A DNA stretch of 64,000 nt from Maricaulis maris MCS10. Its GTDB lineage: Bacteria; Pseudomonadota; Alphaproteobacteria; Caulobacterales; Maricaulaceae. A program made the position numbers and the translations under genes. The notes under the pieces were generated by a model. That model saw only the letters and a program-made list of their open reading frames with translations, had not been told where the DNA came from and made no database searches. Every line of letters starts with the position of its first letter. The first letter of the stretch is position 1. Shown here in pieces: positions 8,699-17,331 of this stretch. The DNA lies in contig NC_008347.1 in assembly GCF_000014745.1 (NCBI RefSeq), forward strand, positions 2,124,001-2,188,000, read 5' to 3'.

Positions 8699-9109
8699 CT
8701 AGCTGAACTTGGCCAGTTCAACCGCTGCCCGGGTTTCAACTTCGTCGAGTGCCGCTTCCAGCCGGGCGTCATTGGTCGCATCGCGGCGGGTCTGCAGCAA
8801 GTCCATCAGCGCGACCAGCTTGGCGCGTGGCAAACCGCCCTCGAGCAGGGCGATCTTGAGCTCATCGAGCATGTCCAGCATGTCGAATGCGCGATCTGTG
8901 GCCTGCTTGCGCGCATGGGTGAAATCCTCGACTCCTTGCAGCGCCAGAATGGCATCCACCGACTGCACCGAGGACACACCGCTGGCCGTCATCCCGGCAC
9001 CGGCCTTGGCCGGCGAATCCAGCTTGAACGCCTCACCGGAGGCGCGCGAGGTGGACTTGCGCTTGCCGGCTGAAACGGAACTGGTGGAGCTGGGTCCGGA
9101 GACTTTCAT
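8699..9109 (-). CDS. fliX: Flagellar assembly regulator FliX
   Basis: In Caulobacter, FliX senses early flagellar assembly and controls FlbD, the sigma-54 activator of late flagellar genes. The 136-residue protein (MKVSGPSSTSSVSAGKRKS at the N-terminus, then VDAILALQGVEDF and a helical DMLDELKIALLEGGLPRAKL) matches the FliX pattern in length and in its position divergent from flgI. The reading frame extends to 9262, but the ATG at 9109 gives the conserved N-terminus and has GAGGAA upstream. A perfect CtrA-type box lies 51 nt upstream. Confidence 0.9.
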   Translation of the reverse strand: MKVSGPSSTSSVSAGKRKSTSRASGEAFKLDSPAKAGAGMTASGVSSVQSVDAILALQGVEDFTHARKQATDRAFDMLDMLDELKIALLEGGLPRAKLVALMDLLQTRRDATNDARLEAALDEVETRAAVELAKFS

Positions 9110-9159
9110 GGCGGGAATCATTTCCTCGTGATGACGTCCAATGGATGCGGCCGGGGCGA

Positions 9160-9174
9160 TTAACAGAGCCTTAA
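9160..9174 (-). promoter_or_regulatory. CtrA binding box upstream of fliX
   Basis: The plus strand reads TTAACAGAGCCTTAA, a perfect match to TTAA-N7-TTAA. It is placed where the -35 region of fliX is expected. In Caulobacter, fliX is a CtrA-dependent class II gene. Confidence 0.75.
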
Positions 9175-9189
9175 CCTGACCCCCTGGAT

Positions 9190-9205
9190 CGGCAAAAACT
9201 GCCGG
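9190..9205 (+). promoter_or_regulatory. Inverted CGGCAAA/TGCCGG motif (possible FlbD enhancer)
   Basis: CGGCAAAAACTGCCGG lies between fliX and flgI, about 105 bp upstream of the flgI sigma-54 promoter. It is the same motif as in the other sigma-54-controlled flagellar promoters of this window. Confidence 0.5.
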
Positions 9206-9308
9206 TCCGGACCTGCAGGTGGCGGGTTTTTCCGCCCCTGCGATCAGCACTCTACTCGCCAACCCTTTGTTTTTCAGCGTCTTATTTTATTAACCAAATC
9301 CGGAAAAC

Positions 9309-9324
9309 TGGCACGCCACTGGCA
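9309..9324 (+). promoter_or_regulatory. Sigma-54 promoter of flgI-flgJ-flbY
   Basis: TGGCACGCCACTGGCA has GG and GC elements 12 nt apart. It lies 35 nt before the flgI start codon. Confidence 0.82.
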
Positions 9325-9358
9325 AGGTCGTGGGCGAACCTGTTCCGGAGACCGCAAA

Positions 9359-10474
9359 ATGCGCCTGATCATTGCCCTTCTCGCCGCCCTGTCCTTCGCG
9401 ACCCCCGCCCTGGCGTCGTCCCGCATCAAGGACATGATCGATGTCGAGGACGTCCGCGACAACCACCTCGTCGGCTATGGCCTGGTGGTGGGGCTGGACG
9501 GTTCCGGGGACAGCCTGCGCAATGCCGCCTTCACCAACCAGTCGCTGAACGCGATGCTGGAACACTTCAACGTCAACACCCGCGACGCCAACCTGAACAC
9601 CCGCAATGTCGCCGCGGTGATGGTGACGGCCTCACTGCCGGCCTTCTCTTCGCAGGGAAGCCGCATCGATGTGACGGTATCGGCCATTGGCGACGCCTCC
9701 AGCCTGCAGGGCGGCGTGTTGATCGCCACCCCGCTGTTCGACAGCCAGAGCCGCGCCTGGGCCGTCGCCCAGGGCTCGCTCGCTGTCGGTGGCTTCGAAG
9801 CCGCCGGTGACGGTGCCAGCATCACCCGCGGCGTACCGACCTCCGGCCGCATCGCCAATGGCGCCCTGGTCGAAAACCCGTTCGAAGGCTCCGGCATTGA
9901 TCCCTGGGCCGAGATTGCCAACCGCGCCAGCCTGCGCCTGTCGCTGCGCAATCCCGACTTCACCACCGCCCGCCGCATGGCCGATGCGATCAATGCCTAT
10001 GTCGGCCCCGGCTCGGCACGGGCCACCAATCCCAGCACGGTCACGCTGCAGCGCCCGAGCCATTTTGACGGCGACATGATCGACCTTCTGTCCGAGGTCG
10101 AGCAGCTGCGTGTCGAGGCCGACATCCCGGCCCGCATCATCATCGACGAGAATACCGGCACCATCGTGATGGGCGAGAATGTCCGCGTCTCCACCGTCGC
10201 CATTGCCCAAGGCAATCTGACCATCACGGTCACCGAAAGCCCGATCGCCAGCCAGCCGGCGCCCTTCTCCGAAGGTGAAACCGTCGTCCTGCCGCGTACC
10301 GATGTGTCGGTCACCGAGGACAATATGCAGCTGGGCGTGCTGGAAGAGAGCGTCTCGCTGAGCCAGCTGGTCGACGGGCTGAACGCCATGGGCGTCACCC
10401 CGCGCGACATGATCACCATCCTCCAGGCCATCAAGGCAGCGGGTGCGCTGCAGGCCGAAATCGAGGTGCTGTAA
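9359..10474 (+). CDS. flgI: Flagellar P-ring protein FlgI
   Basis: FlgI is the periplasmic P-ring subunit. It has a cleavable signal peptide (MRLIIALLAALSFATPALAS) followed by family motifs RIKDMIDVEDVRDNHLVGYG, VVGLDGSGDSLRN, NVAAVMVTASLPAFSSQGSRIDV and the C-terminal LSQLVDGLNAMGVTPRDMITILQ. Its 371 residues are the normal length. The start is set by the signal peptide and the preceding CCGGAGA. It is the first gene of a three-gene operon divergent from fliX. Confidence 0.98.
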   Translation: MRLIIALLAALSFATPALASSRIKDMIDVEDVRDNHLVGYGLVVGLDGSGDSLRNAAFTNQSLNAMLEHFNVNTRDANLNTRNVAAVMVTASLPAFSSQGSRIDVTVSAIGDASSLQGGVLIATPLFDSQSRAWAVAQGSLAVGGFEAAGDGASITRGVPTSGRIANGALVENPFEGSGIDPWAEIANRASLRLSLRNPDFTTARRMADAINAYVGPGSARATNPSTVTLQRPSHFDGDMIDLLSEVEQLRVEADIPARIIIDENTGTIVMGENVRVSTVAIAQGNLTITVTESPIASQPAPFSEGETVVLPRTDVSVTEDNMQLGVLEESVSLSQLVDGLNAMGVTPRDMITILQAIKAAGALQAEIEVL

Positions 10475-10476
10475 TC

Positions 10477-10803
10477 ATGGACGGCATGCTGGAACTGCAA
10501 CTCGCCAATGCCACCGGCGCCGGTCGCGCCCAGGGGGCACCGAATGTAGGCGGCGCGCGCAACGAGACCGAAGCGCGGGCCATTGCCGAGGACTTCGAGA
10601 GCTTCTTCCTGTCGCAGATGATCGAGCAGATGTTCGCTCAGACCGGCGAGGAGAACCCGTTTGGCGGCGGCTCGGGCGAGCGCGCCTTCACCGGCCTGCT
10701 GCACGAGGAATACGCCAAGGTGATGGCCCAGTCCGGCGGACTTGGCCTTGCCGACCGCCTGACATCAGAAATCCTGCGCTATCAGGAAACCGGGGAGATC
10801 TAA
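10477..10803 (+). CDS. flgJ: FlgJ-like rod-binding protein (no muramidase domain)
   Basis: This 108-residue protein carries the rod-binding domain of FlgJ (AIAEDFESFFLSQMIEQMFAQTG, then FTGLLHEEYAKVMAQSGGLGLAD). It lacks the glucosaminidase domain of enterobacterial FlgJ, as is common in alphaproteobacteria, where a separate enzyme opens the peptidoglycan. It starts 2 nt after flgI and ends 2 nt before the next gene, so it is clearly part of the operon. Confidence 0.88.
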   Translation: MDGMLELQLANATGAGRAQGAPNVGGARNETEARAIAEDFESFFLSQMIEQMFAQTGEENPFGGGSGERAFTGLLHEEYAKVMAQSGGLGLADRLTSEILRYQETGEI

Positions 10804-10805
10804 TC

Positions 10806-11255
10806 ATGACCGAACTTGCCGCCGGCAACCCTGCCGAACGTGCCGAGGGCCTGCTCAAGCTGACCCGTCGCCTGACCGACCTGATCAATGAGGAAACCCG
10901 CCTCTTCCAGGACCGTCGGCCGCATGACGCGCTGGGCCTGCAGGACGAAAAGTCCCAGCTGGCCAATATCTATCGCGCCGAAGTGGCGCGGGCGCGCAAG
11001 GAACCGGCGCGCTTTTCCGGCGCTCCGGCACCGATCAAACAGGCCCTGCGCGATGCCACGACCAGTTTCCACGCCTCCCTGGCCGAGAATGGCCGGATTG
11101 TCGGCGCGTTGAAAACTGTCACTGAAGGCGTGGTGAAAGCCATTGCCGACGAAGCCGCACGCCAACGCTCGACCGCTGGCGGTTACGGACCCGGCGCGTC
11201 GCAACAGACCGGTCGTGGCGGCAGCTTCGCTATCGCAGTCAACCGCACGGCCTGA
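10806..11255 (+). CDS. flbY: FlbY/FlgN-like flagellar protein
   Basis: This 149-residue, mainly helical protein (AEGLLKLTRRLTDLINEETRLFQDRRPHDALGLQDEKSQLANIYR) has the FlgN-type pattern in which a helix pair contains the LxxLLxxEtxxL segment. The tail is low in complexity (Gly/Gln/Arg). The position after flgI-flgJ matches Caulobacter flbY, but I name it from memory of the gene order rather than from an alignment. FlgN-type proteins chaperone hook-associated proteins. The start ATG lies 2 nt after the flgJ stop. Confidence 0.68.
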   Translation: MTELAAGNPAERAEGLLKLTRRLTDLINEETRLFQDRRPHDALGLQDEKSQLANIYRAEVARARKEPARFSGAPAPIKQALRDATTSFHASLAENGRIVGALKTVTEGVVKAIADEAARQRSTAGGYGPGASQQTGRGGSFAIAVNRTA

Positions 11256-11308
11256 TTTCGACAATGGCAGGGCTTGTCGGGTCGCCTTGACTGCGGCATC
11301 ACCCTGCC

Positions 11309-11968
11309 ATGAAACACCGAGCCCGCTCATCTGTGACAAAGGCCTATGATGCATGGGCCGCACAGTATGACAGCGACGACAACAAGACCCGCGATCTTGA
11401 TGCAGCCTACCTCATCAATGCCGGCCTCGAACTGGCAGGACGGCGTATTGTCGAATTCGGCGCCGGGACCGGCAAGAATACCGCATTCCTGGCTCGGCGC
11501 GCTGCCCACGTCCTGGCAATGGATATTTCCGGTGCCATGCTCGACCGGGCGCGGGCGCGCCAACTCGGCTCCCACATTGAATACATCGAACATGATGTGA
11601 CCGAGCCTTGGCCCGTCCGCTCAGGCTCGGCCGACATGGTGGTCGGCAATCTGGTTCTTGAGCATATCGCAGAGCTTGCTCCGGTCTTTCAGGAGGCCGC
11701 TCGCGTACTCAAGCCCGGCGGTCAGCTCTATCTCGCCGAGCTCCACCCTTTCCGGCAATTGCTGGGAAGCCAGGCCCGCTTCGCGCAGGCTGACGGGACC
11801 GAATTGCGCATCGAGGCGTGGTATCATGGCGTGTCGGATTATTGCGCGGCGGCCCGCGAGGCGGGGCTGCAACTACTCGACCTGCGCGAGCCGGTCGACG
11901 CCGGCTCGTCGGTCGGTAGCCAGTGCCCGCCGCGATTATTGGTCATGCAATTTGTGAAGGGCGCCTAG
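11309..11968 (+). CDS. Class I SAM-dependent methyltransferase
   Basis: This 219-residue protein contains motif I (RRIVEFGAGTGKNTAFLA, about residues 45-62), the acidic loop (VLAMDISGAMLDRAR) and the post-motif segments (GSADMVVGNLVLEHI, RVLKPGGQLYLAELHP). It belongs to the Methyltransf_11/25 type. The substrate cannot be read from the sequence. It sits alone between flbY and the convergent flaEY-like gene (4-nt overlap at the 3' ends), so a role in flagellin methylation is only a guess. Confidence 0.85.
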   Translation: MKHRARSSVTKAYDAWAAQYDSDDNKTRDLDAAYLINAGLELAGRRIVEFGAGTGKNTAFLARRAAHVLAMDISGAMLDRARARQLGSHIEYIEHDVTEPWPVRSGSADMVVGNLVLEHIAELAPVFQEAARVLKPGGQLYLAELHPFRQLLGSQARFAQADGTELRIEAWYHGVSDYCAAAREAGLQLLDLREPVDAGSSVGSQCPPRLLVMQFVKGA

Positions 11969-14718
11969 AAATAGGCGCTGGCCTGACCGCCGGAACCGGA
12001 GTTCAGACGCGCCAATCCGGCCTGGTAGTTGGCAAGCTGGGAATTGTAGTAAGCCGGAACAGTGCCGCCTCTCTTGCCCGCCTGCGGCCCCTGGAGCAGT
12101 TCCTTTAGCGCCGGATCCATCGTCAGGTCCCGATAGGCACGCTGGATTTTCGAGAGCGCGTCCTGGATCGCTTCCATGGCCGTCTCGGCAGTGTCTTTCT
12201 CTGCCAACGACATCGTGGTGGGCAGGTCCAGCGCGAACAGCGGCGGCGCATCGGTGGTCTTGTCGTCCTTGTCGAGAAGGGAGCCGGTATTGACGATCGC
12301 GCCAGGCGAAATTCCGAGGGATTTCAACAGATCGCGACCTTCACTGCCGGCAAACAACTCAATCGAGGAGCCTTCGGCCGCCTTGATGCGCAACATGTCG
12401 CCTTCGGCCGAACGGCGGACATCGGCCGTACCGTCGAGCACCAGCTTGGCGTTGATCTTGAAGCTGAGCGATCGCATCGTGTCGTCGGCTTCGATGGAAA
12501 TCTTCTTGCGACGACCGCCATTCACGGAGACGTAGAAGAAATCGTCCTCGCGAGCCGAACTGCGGTCCGTGACCACACGGCTGTCGGAATAGGTCAGTGT
12601 ACCGGTTGGCAGTCCGAGCGAGTCCAGCACGCTGTCATCGGTCGTCGACAGTGCGAGGCCCTTGGCATCCGCCAGCCCACCCCGGCCGGACACCTGGGTC
12701 GTCCAGTCGACGGCTCCGGTCGAGGCATCAAGCTGGGCCGCGAACGCATCCCGCTCACCATTCAACGTGCCGCCATTGATCCCGCCAAGCGTCTTGCCGG
12801 CGATATAGATTTTGCCATCATGGACCTGGACATCGGCGGCACCGTCATCCTTGTCCGAGCCGACAAAGGTCAGGAAATCGGTCGTCGGTGCGCCACCATC
12901 GGTCATCTTCATCACGAAGGCATCGCGAACGCCGCCCGCATGCGCCGATACCGGCGCCGTTGGTGCGAACCCGCCGCCCGCCGCGCCGGTCAGATAGATA
13001 CCGGTCGCATCGATCGCGAGACCACCAACCCGGCCATCATCCAGATCGCCCAGATCCTGCTCCCAGATCGCGGCTGACGTGTCATCACTGACATCGAATT
13101 TGCGCAGGACGGCGTTGCCGTCCTCCTGGCTTGCCACGACCAGATTGCCGTCACTCGCAATCGCGATCGCCGACACGGACTCCTCTCCGGTCGAGCCGAC
13201 CCGCCGCGTCCACAAAGTCGTACCGCTGGCGTCGATGGCACGGATATACCCGTCCGAACCGCCACCCGCATGGGCGTCACCACCGAATGCGCTGGCCGAA
13301 CTGCCGGCGACATACACCGTACCGTCATCACCGACGGCGACGGTGCTGGCCTGGTCATCCTTTGTCCCGCCAAAGCGCTGCGTCCATTGTTCCACACCGC
13401 TGGCCGAGTATTTGACAACGACGCTGTCGCTGCCGCCAACATCAGTCGTGTCACCAAGCCCGCCCTCGACCTTGCCGGCGACGACCACATTGCCACTGGA
13501 ATCGGTCGCGATGGACAGGCCTTGCGCGCTTTCGGCGGCGCCGAGCACCCGGCTCCAGACGCGATTGCCGGTTGAATCATATTTGGCCAGGATCAGGTCC
13601 TGCTCACCCTTGAGCACCTGGCCGTCGGTCGCGGCCGATGCATGGCCGACCACGAAGATGCCGCCATCAGCGGAGGCGGTGGTTGCATGGATTTCGAGCG
13701 GATTGTCTTCCTGCTTGACCCGCGTCTCGCCCTCTTCACCGCCGACAACGGCGACTTCGGAGGTGGTTGGGTCGGCACTGAAGCGTGTCGTGTATCCGGT
13801 CTGCGGCGTGCCGCTGGCGAGATCCGTCAGCTTGACGACCTGACCGCCTGCGCTGTCATTGATGCCGGAGACGCCGGCAAAATAGAGTGCCGGTTTGGCT
13901 GCAGCGGCGGAAAAGGAAATGGTTTCGGTCGACACGCCGGATATCTGGAAGCCGTAATTATTCCCCGGCACTACCCCGACATCATTTTCCTCGCCAATCT
14001 TGGCGCGCTCGAAGCGCGAGAGCACGCCGGCGGCTTCGAGTTGGGTGTTGATGTGGTCGGAGATATTGTCGAGATTGCGCGTCGTCCCGCCCATGTCGGC
14101 CAGATTGATGTCGATGGTCTGGGTAATGCCGCTCTTCTTCACTGAGATCGAGAATTGGACATCGCCGGTCAGGCTGGCGACTTCGGCATCAAAATCACCG
14201 GTATGGATCGTGTCGGTCGTATATTGCGACGTGCCGCGTGCGATCGCGACTTCGCTTTCGATCTTGGACAACTGCTCACCCTTGAGCAGGGTCAGGCCTT
14301 CCAGGTCCATGTCGTCAAAAAAGCCGTCCAGCTGGGCGAGGCCGGATTGGAAACTCTTGTTGAGGAAGGAACGGCGACTGTCAGCGGTCGTTTTTTCCTG
14401 GGCTTCCTCGGCCAGGGAAGCGAGGCGCTTGAGGCCCTGGTGCAGGGAGAAAAGCTGTTTGTGGTCATCCGGCGCATCCAGGCCGGAGAATTCGCGGTCA
14501 GGGTCGTTGAAGAAGATGCCGTTGGCGAGAACCTTGCGGCTCATCTCTTCCAGCGTCATCAGGTTCGGCGAGCCGATCTCCCAGGGCGCCGGGGCGGTCG
14601 GTTTCTGGGAACGCGCAGACGACGCCGTCGACAATGAAGTCGATGAGGCCAGCGAGGCGCTGATACGTGAATTGTACCACCCCGTCAGAAGCCCGACATC
14701 CAGTCCGATAACGCTCAC
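11965..14718 (-). CDS. flaEY: FlaEY-like protein: beta-propeller embedded between helical ends
   Basis: This 917-residue protein resembles Caulobacter FlaEY, which lies beside flmA and is linked to flagellin and filament assembly. The ends are helical (GLKRLASLAEEAQEKT; TAMEAIQDALSKIQRAYRDLTM) and look like flagellin or hook-associated proteins. The middle (about residues 345-690) holds repeated SBBP-type blades such as DGGIFVVGHASAATDGQV, SGNVVVAGKVEGGLG, DGTVYVAGSSASAFGG and DGKIYIAGKTLGG, each about 45-50 residues. The start is GTG at 14718 with AAAGGA upstream. No signal peptide is seen, so flagellar export is plausible. The function is not settled even in Caulobacter. Confidence 0.7.
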   Translation of the reverse strand: MSVIGLDVGLLTGWYNSRISASLASSTSLSTASSARSQKPTAPAPWEIGSPNLMTLEEMSRKVLANGIFFNDPDREFSGLDAPDDHKQLFSLHQGLKRLASLAEEAQEKTTADSRRSFLNKSFQSGLAQLDGFFDDMDLEGLTLLKGEQLSKIESEVAIARGTSQYTTDTIHTGDFDAEVASLTGDVQFSISVKKSGITQTIDINLADMGGTTRNLDNISDHINTQLEAAGVLSRFERAKIGEENDVGVVPGNNYGFQISGVSTETISFSAAAAKPALYFAGVSGINDSAGGQVVKLTDLASGTPQTGYTTRFSADPTTSEVAVVGGEEGETRVKQEDNPLEIHATTASADGGIFVVGHASAATDGQVLKGEQDLILAKYDSTGNRVWSRVLGAAESAQGLSIATDSSGNVVVAGKVEGGLGDTTDVGGSDSVVVKYSASGVEQWTQRFGGTKDDQASTVAVGDDGTVYVAGSSASAFGGDAHAGGGSDGYIRAIDASGTTLWTRRVGSTGEESVSAIAIASDGNLVVASQEDGNAVLRKFDVSDDTSAAIWEQDLGDLDDGRVGGLAIDATGIYLTGAAGGGFAPTAPVSAHAGGVRDAFVMKMTDGGAPTTDFLTFVGSDKDDGAADVQVHDGKIYIAGKTLGGINGGTLNGERDAFAAQLDASTGAVDWTTQVSGRGGLADAKGLALSTTDDSVLDSLGLPTGTLTYSDSRVVTDRSSAREDDFFYVSVNGGRRKKISIEADDTMRSLSFKINAKLVLDGTADVRRSAEGDMLRIKAAEGSSIELFAGSEGRDLLKSLGISPGAIVNTGSLLDKDDKTTDAPPLFALDLPTTMSLAEKDTAETAMEAIQDALSKIQRAYRDLTMDPALKELLQGPQAGKRGGTVPAYYNSQLANYQAGLARLNSGSGGQASAYF

Positions 14719-14894
14719 GGCGAATTTCCTTTACATTCGACGTTACACTCTGGACCTCAAACACGAAGAAAGTGTTGCGAGACAAGGTAAATCGGGACTT
14801 TCAAATTGTCTGCAAAAGCGCGGCCGGCAATGGCCGACAACAGGTCTGCTCACGGACGCGGCAATCTGCTAGTGTCCAGCGCTGACGAACATGC

Positions 14895-14909
14895 CTAACG
14901 TACCGTTAA
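14895..14909 (+). promoter_or_regulatory. CtrA-like box upstream of pseB
   Basis: CTAACGTACCGTTAA matches TTAA-N7-TTAA with one mismatch, 48 nt upstream of the pseB start. It closely resembles the box at 24618. The rest of the 239-bp flaEY-pseB gap shows nothing else clear. Confidence 0.45.
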
Positions 14910-14957
14910 CCTTGGCGGCGCAGCGTCGGACACTGGATACGAATCGCGAGGCCCAGC

Positions 14958-16031
14958 ATGTCAGACACGACAGCGCCCGATGCGTCTTTCGAGGAAATGA
15001 TGAACCAACGCTCCTTCCTCGACCCACGCATGCCGCTCGACGGCAAAACAATACTCGTCACCGGCGGAACGGGTTCGTTCGGCCGCAAGCTGACCGAGAC
15101 CATCTGCGCCGAGTACAAGCCGAAAAAGCTGATCATTTTTTCGCGCGACGAGCTTAAACAGTATGAAATGGCTCAGGATTTTTCGCCCAGCGATTATCCC
15201 TTCCTGCGCTATTTCATTGGCGATGTGCGCGATGCATCGCGACTCGACCAGGCCATGCGCGATGTTGACATCGTCATCCATGCCGCGGCGCTGAAGCATG
15301 TGCCGATCGCCGAATACAATCCATTCGAGTGCATCAAGACCAATGTGATGGGTGCCGAAAACGTGGTGTGCGCCGCGATCAAGCGCGGCGTCAGCCATGT
15401 CTGCGCCCTGTCCACGGACAAGGCCGCCAACCCGATCAATCTCTATGGCGCCTCGAAACTGGCTGCCGATAAAATATTCACGGCCGCACAGCACATGGGC
15501 GGCGAAGGCGGCCCGGTCTTCTCGGTCGTGCGCTATGGCAATGTGGTCGGATCACGCGGCTCGGTCATTCCCTATTTCCGCCGCCTGATCGAATCCGGAG
15601 CCACCGAATTGCCGATCACCGATCCGCGCATGACGCGGTTCTGGATCACACTGGAGCAAGGCGTCAATTTCGTCCTGTCCAGCCTGTCCATGGCGCGTGG
15701 CGGCGAGATCTTCGTCCCGAAAATCCCGTCCATGAGCACAGCCAACCTGGCCCGCACCATGGCGCCGCACCTGCCGCACAAGGTGATCGGGATCCGGCCG
15801 GGCGAAAAGCTGCACGAAATCATGATCCCGGAAGACGATGCCCGCACCACGATCGAGCTTGATGACCGGTTTGCCATCCTGCCTGCCCACGCAGCCAAGG
15901 TGACGGCCCGCTATCTGGCCAGTGGCGGACATCTTGTGCCCGACGGGTTCAATTACGCCTCCAACACCAATCCGGAGCAATTGACCGAGACGGCCCTGCG
16001 GCAGTTGATCGGCATGGCGGCAGCGGCCTAG
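14958..16031 (+). CDS. pseB: UDP-GlcNAc 4,6-dehydratase (inverting), first step of pseudaminic acid synthesis
   Basis: PseB (FlmA in Caulobacter) converts UDP-GlcNAc to the 4-keto-6-deoxy-L-arabino sugar. It is an extended SDR enzyme of 357 residues: NAD(P) loop TGGTGSFGRKL (about 35-45), FIGDVRD, the AALKHVPIAEYNPFECIKTN segment, the catalytic region STDKAANPINLYGASK, and SVVRYGNVVGSRGSVIPYF. It carries an N-terminal extension of about 25 residues. It converges on pseC with a 4-nt overlap. Confidence 0.95.
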   Translation: MSDTTAPDASFEEMMNQRSFLDPRMPLDGKTILVTGGTGSFGRKLTETICAEYKPKKLIIFSRDELKQYEMAQDFSPSDYPFLRYFIGDVRDASRLDQAMRDVDIVIHAAALKHVPIAEYNPFECIKTNVMGAENVVCAAIKRGVSHVCALSTDKAANPINLYGASKLAADKIFTAAQHMGGEGGPVFSVVRYGNVVGSRGSVIPYFRRLIESGATELPITDPRMTRFWITLEQGVNFVLSSLSMARGGEIFVPKIPSMSTANLARTMAPHLPHKVIGIRPGEKLHEIMIPEDDARTTIELDDRFAILPAHAAKVTARYLASGGHLVPDGFNYASNTNPEQLTETALRQLIGMAAAA

Positions 16032-17194
16032 CCGTTCAGCACCTGCGCCAGCCTATCGATCACGAAAGCCGGATCCTCATCCAGCATGTCGACGAACAGC
16101 GGTAGCGACAGTGTGCGTGCGTAATAGGCCTGCGCGCCAGGCAGGTCCTGCGGCCCGTAACGTGCCGTGTAGTAAGGCTGGTCACTGACCGGGATATAGT
16201 GCACCTGGCTACCCACTCCCCGCTCGGCCAGCCCGGCCATGACATCCGCCCGGCTCAGGCCGATGGCATCAAAATCGATCCGGACCGGATATAGGTGCAG
16301 ACAGGGGTCGCAATGCGGCGTCCGCGCCAGTGGCGATACAGACAGATTGCTGTCTGCCAATGCCGCATCATAGGCTCGCGCCAGCGTGCTGCGGCGCTTG
16401 GCAAAACTGTCCAGGCGGCGCAATTGCGACAGGGCCAGAGCCGCCTGAATATCACTGAGGCGGTAGTTCCAGCCGAGCGACTGCATCTCGTGCCACCAGG
16501 GTTCACCGGCCTGGCGTTCATGCCGCGACGGGTCGCGCTCGATGCCGTGACTGCGCAGCGTCCGCATGCGGCGGGCAAGCTCACCGTCACGGGTCGTCAC
16601 CATGCCGCCCTCACCGGCGGCAATCGTCTTGACCGGGTGGAAGGAGAAAGTGGCAGCCCGCGAATGTTTGCAATTGCCGACCGGTTCACCGCGCCAGCGC
16701 GAGCCAACGGCATGACAGGCGTCCTCGACCAGGACCGCACCGGCCGCTTCGGCCTGCACCGCCATCTCGTCCAATGCCTCGCACTGGCCGGCCAGATGCA
16801 CCGGCAGAACAGCGCGGACCTTGCCACCGGCCCGGCCGAGCGCGTCGGCCAGCGTCTCCGGCGTCATCAGCCCGGTATCCGGATCAACATCCGCAAAGAC
16901 GATGTCGGCACCGCAATAGAGCGCGGCATTGGCTGTCGCCATGAAGGTGATGGCCGGCACGATGCAGACATCTCCCGGCGCCACCCCTTCAGCCGCCAGC
17001 GCCAGGTGCAGCGCCGTCGTACCATTCGAGCAGGCGACAGCGTGTTCAGCCCCAACGGCGTCACAAAAGGCGGTCTCCAGCGCGTCAATGGTCGGCCCGG
17101 TGGTCAGCCAGTCGCCACGCAGGACCTCGACCACAGCGGCAATATCGCTCTCATCGATCGACTGACGCCCGTAGGGCAAAAAGCTTCTGGACAT
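16028..17194 (-). CDS. pseC: UDP-4-amino-4,6-dideoxy-L-altrose aminotransferase
   Basis: PseC (FlmB in Caulobacter) is the PLP-dependent aminotransferase of the second pseudaminic acid step. It belongs to the DegT/DnrJ/EryC1 family: SNGTTALHLAL, VLVEDACHAVGS, and the PLP lysine in FHPVKTIAAGEGG (about residue 189). The ATG at 17194 with GGGAG 8 nt upstream is preferred over the in-frame ATG at 17239, because it gives the usual short N-terminus before FLPYGRQSIDESDI. Length is then 388 residues. It lies between pseB and flagellin genes. Confidence 0.95.
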   Translation of the reverse strand: MSRSFLPYGRQSIDESDIAAVVEVLRGDWLTTGPTIDALETAFCDAVGAEHAVACSNGTTALHLALAAEGVAPGDVCIVPAITFMATANAALYCGADIVFADVDPDTGLMTPETLADALGRAGGKVRAVLPVHLAGQCEALDEMAVQAEAAGAVLVEDACHAVGSRWRGEPVGNCKHSRAATFSFHPVKTIAAGEGGMVTTRDGELARRMRTLRSHGIERDPSRHERQAGEPWWHEMQSLGWNYRLSDIQAALALSQLRRLDSFAKRRSTLARAYDAALADSNLSVSPLARTPHCDPCLHLYPVRIDFDAIGLSRADVMAGLAERGVGSQVHYIPVSDQPYYTARYGPQDLPGAQAYYARTLSLPLFVDMLDEDPAFVIDRLAQVLNG

Positions 17195-17280
17195 GCGCGA
17201 TACTCCCTGCAGACGCCGGTGGTACGGCGATCCGGTCACATGATGCCGGAAATGATGGATTGAGTCGCCGAAACGGAAAC

Positions 17281-17301
17281 GGCCCCCGGAAACCGGGGGC
17301 C
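17281..17301 (-). terminator. Terminator after flagellin 1
   Basis: A perfect 9-bp GC stem (GGCCCCCGG / CCGGGGGCC, 3-nt loop) lies 30 nt after the stop. On the minus strand it is followed by GTTTCCGTTT, a weak T tract. Confidence 0.65.
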
Positions 17302-17331
17302 GCGCCGTGGTGGTGGAGAATGTTGAACGGG

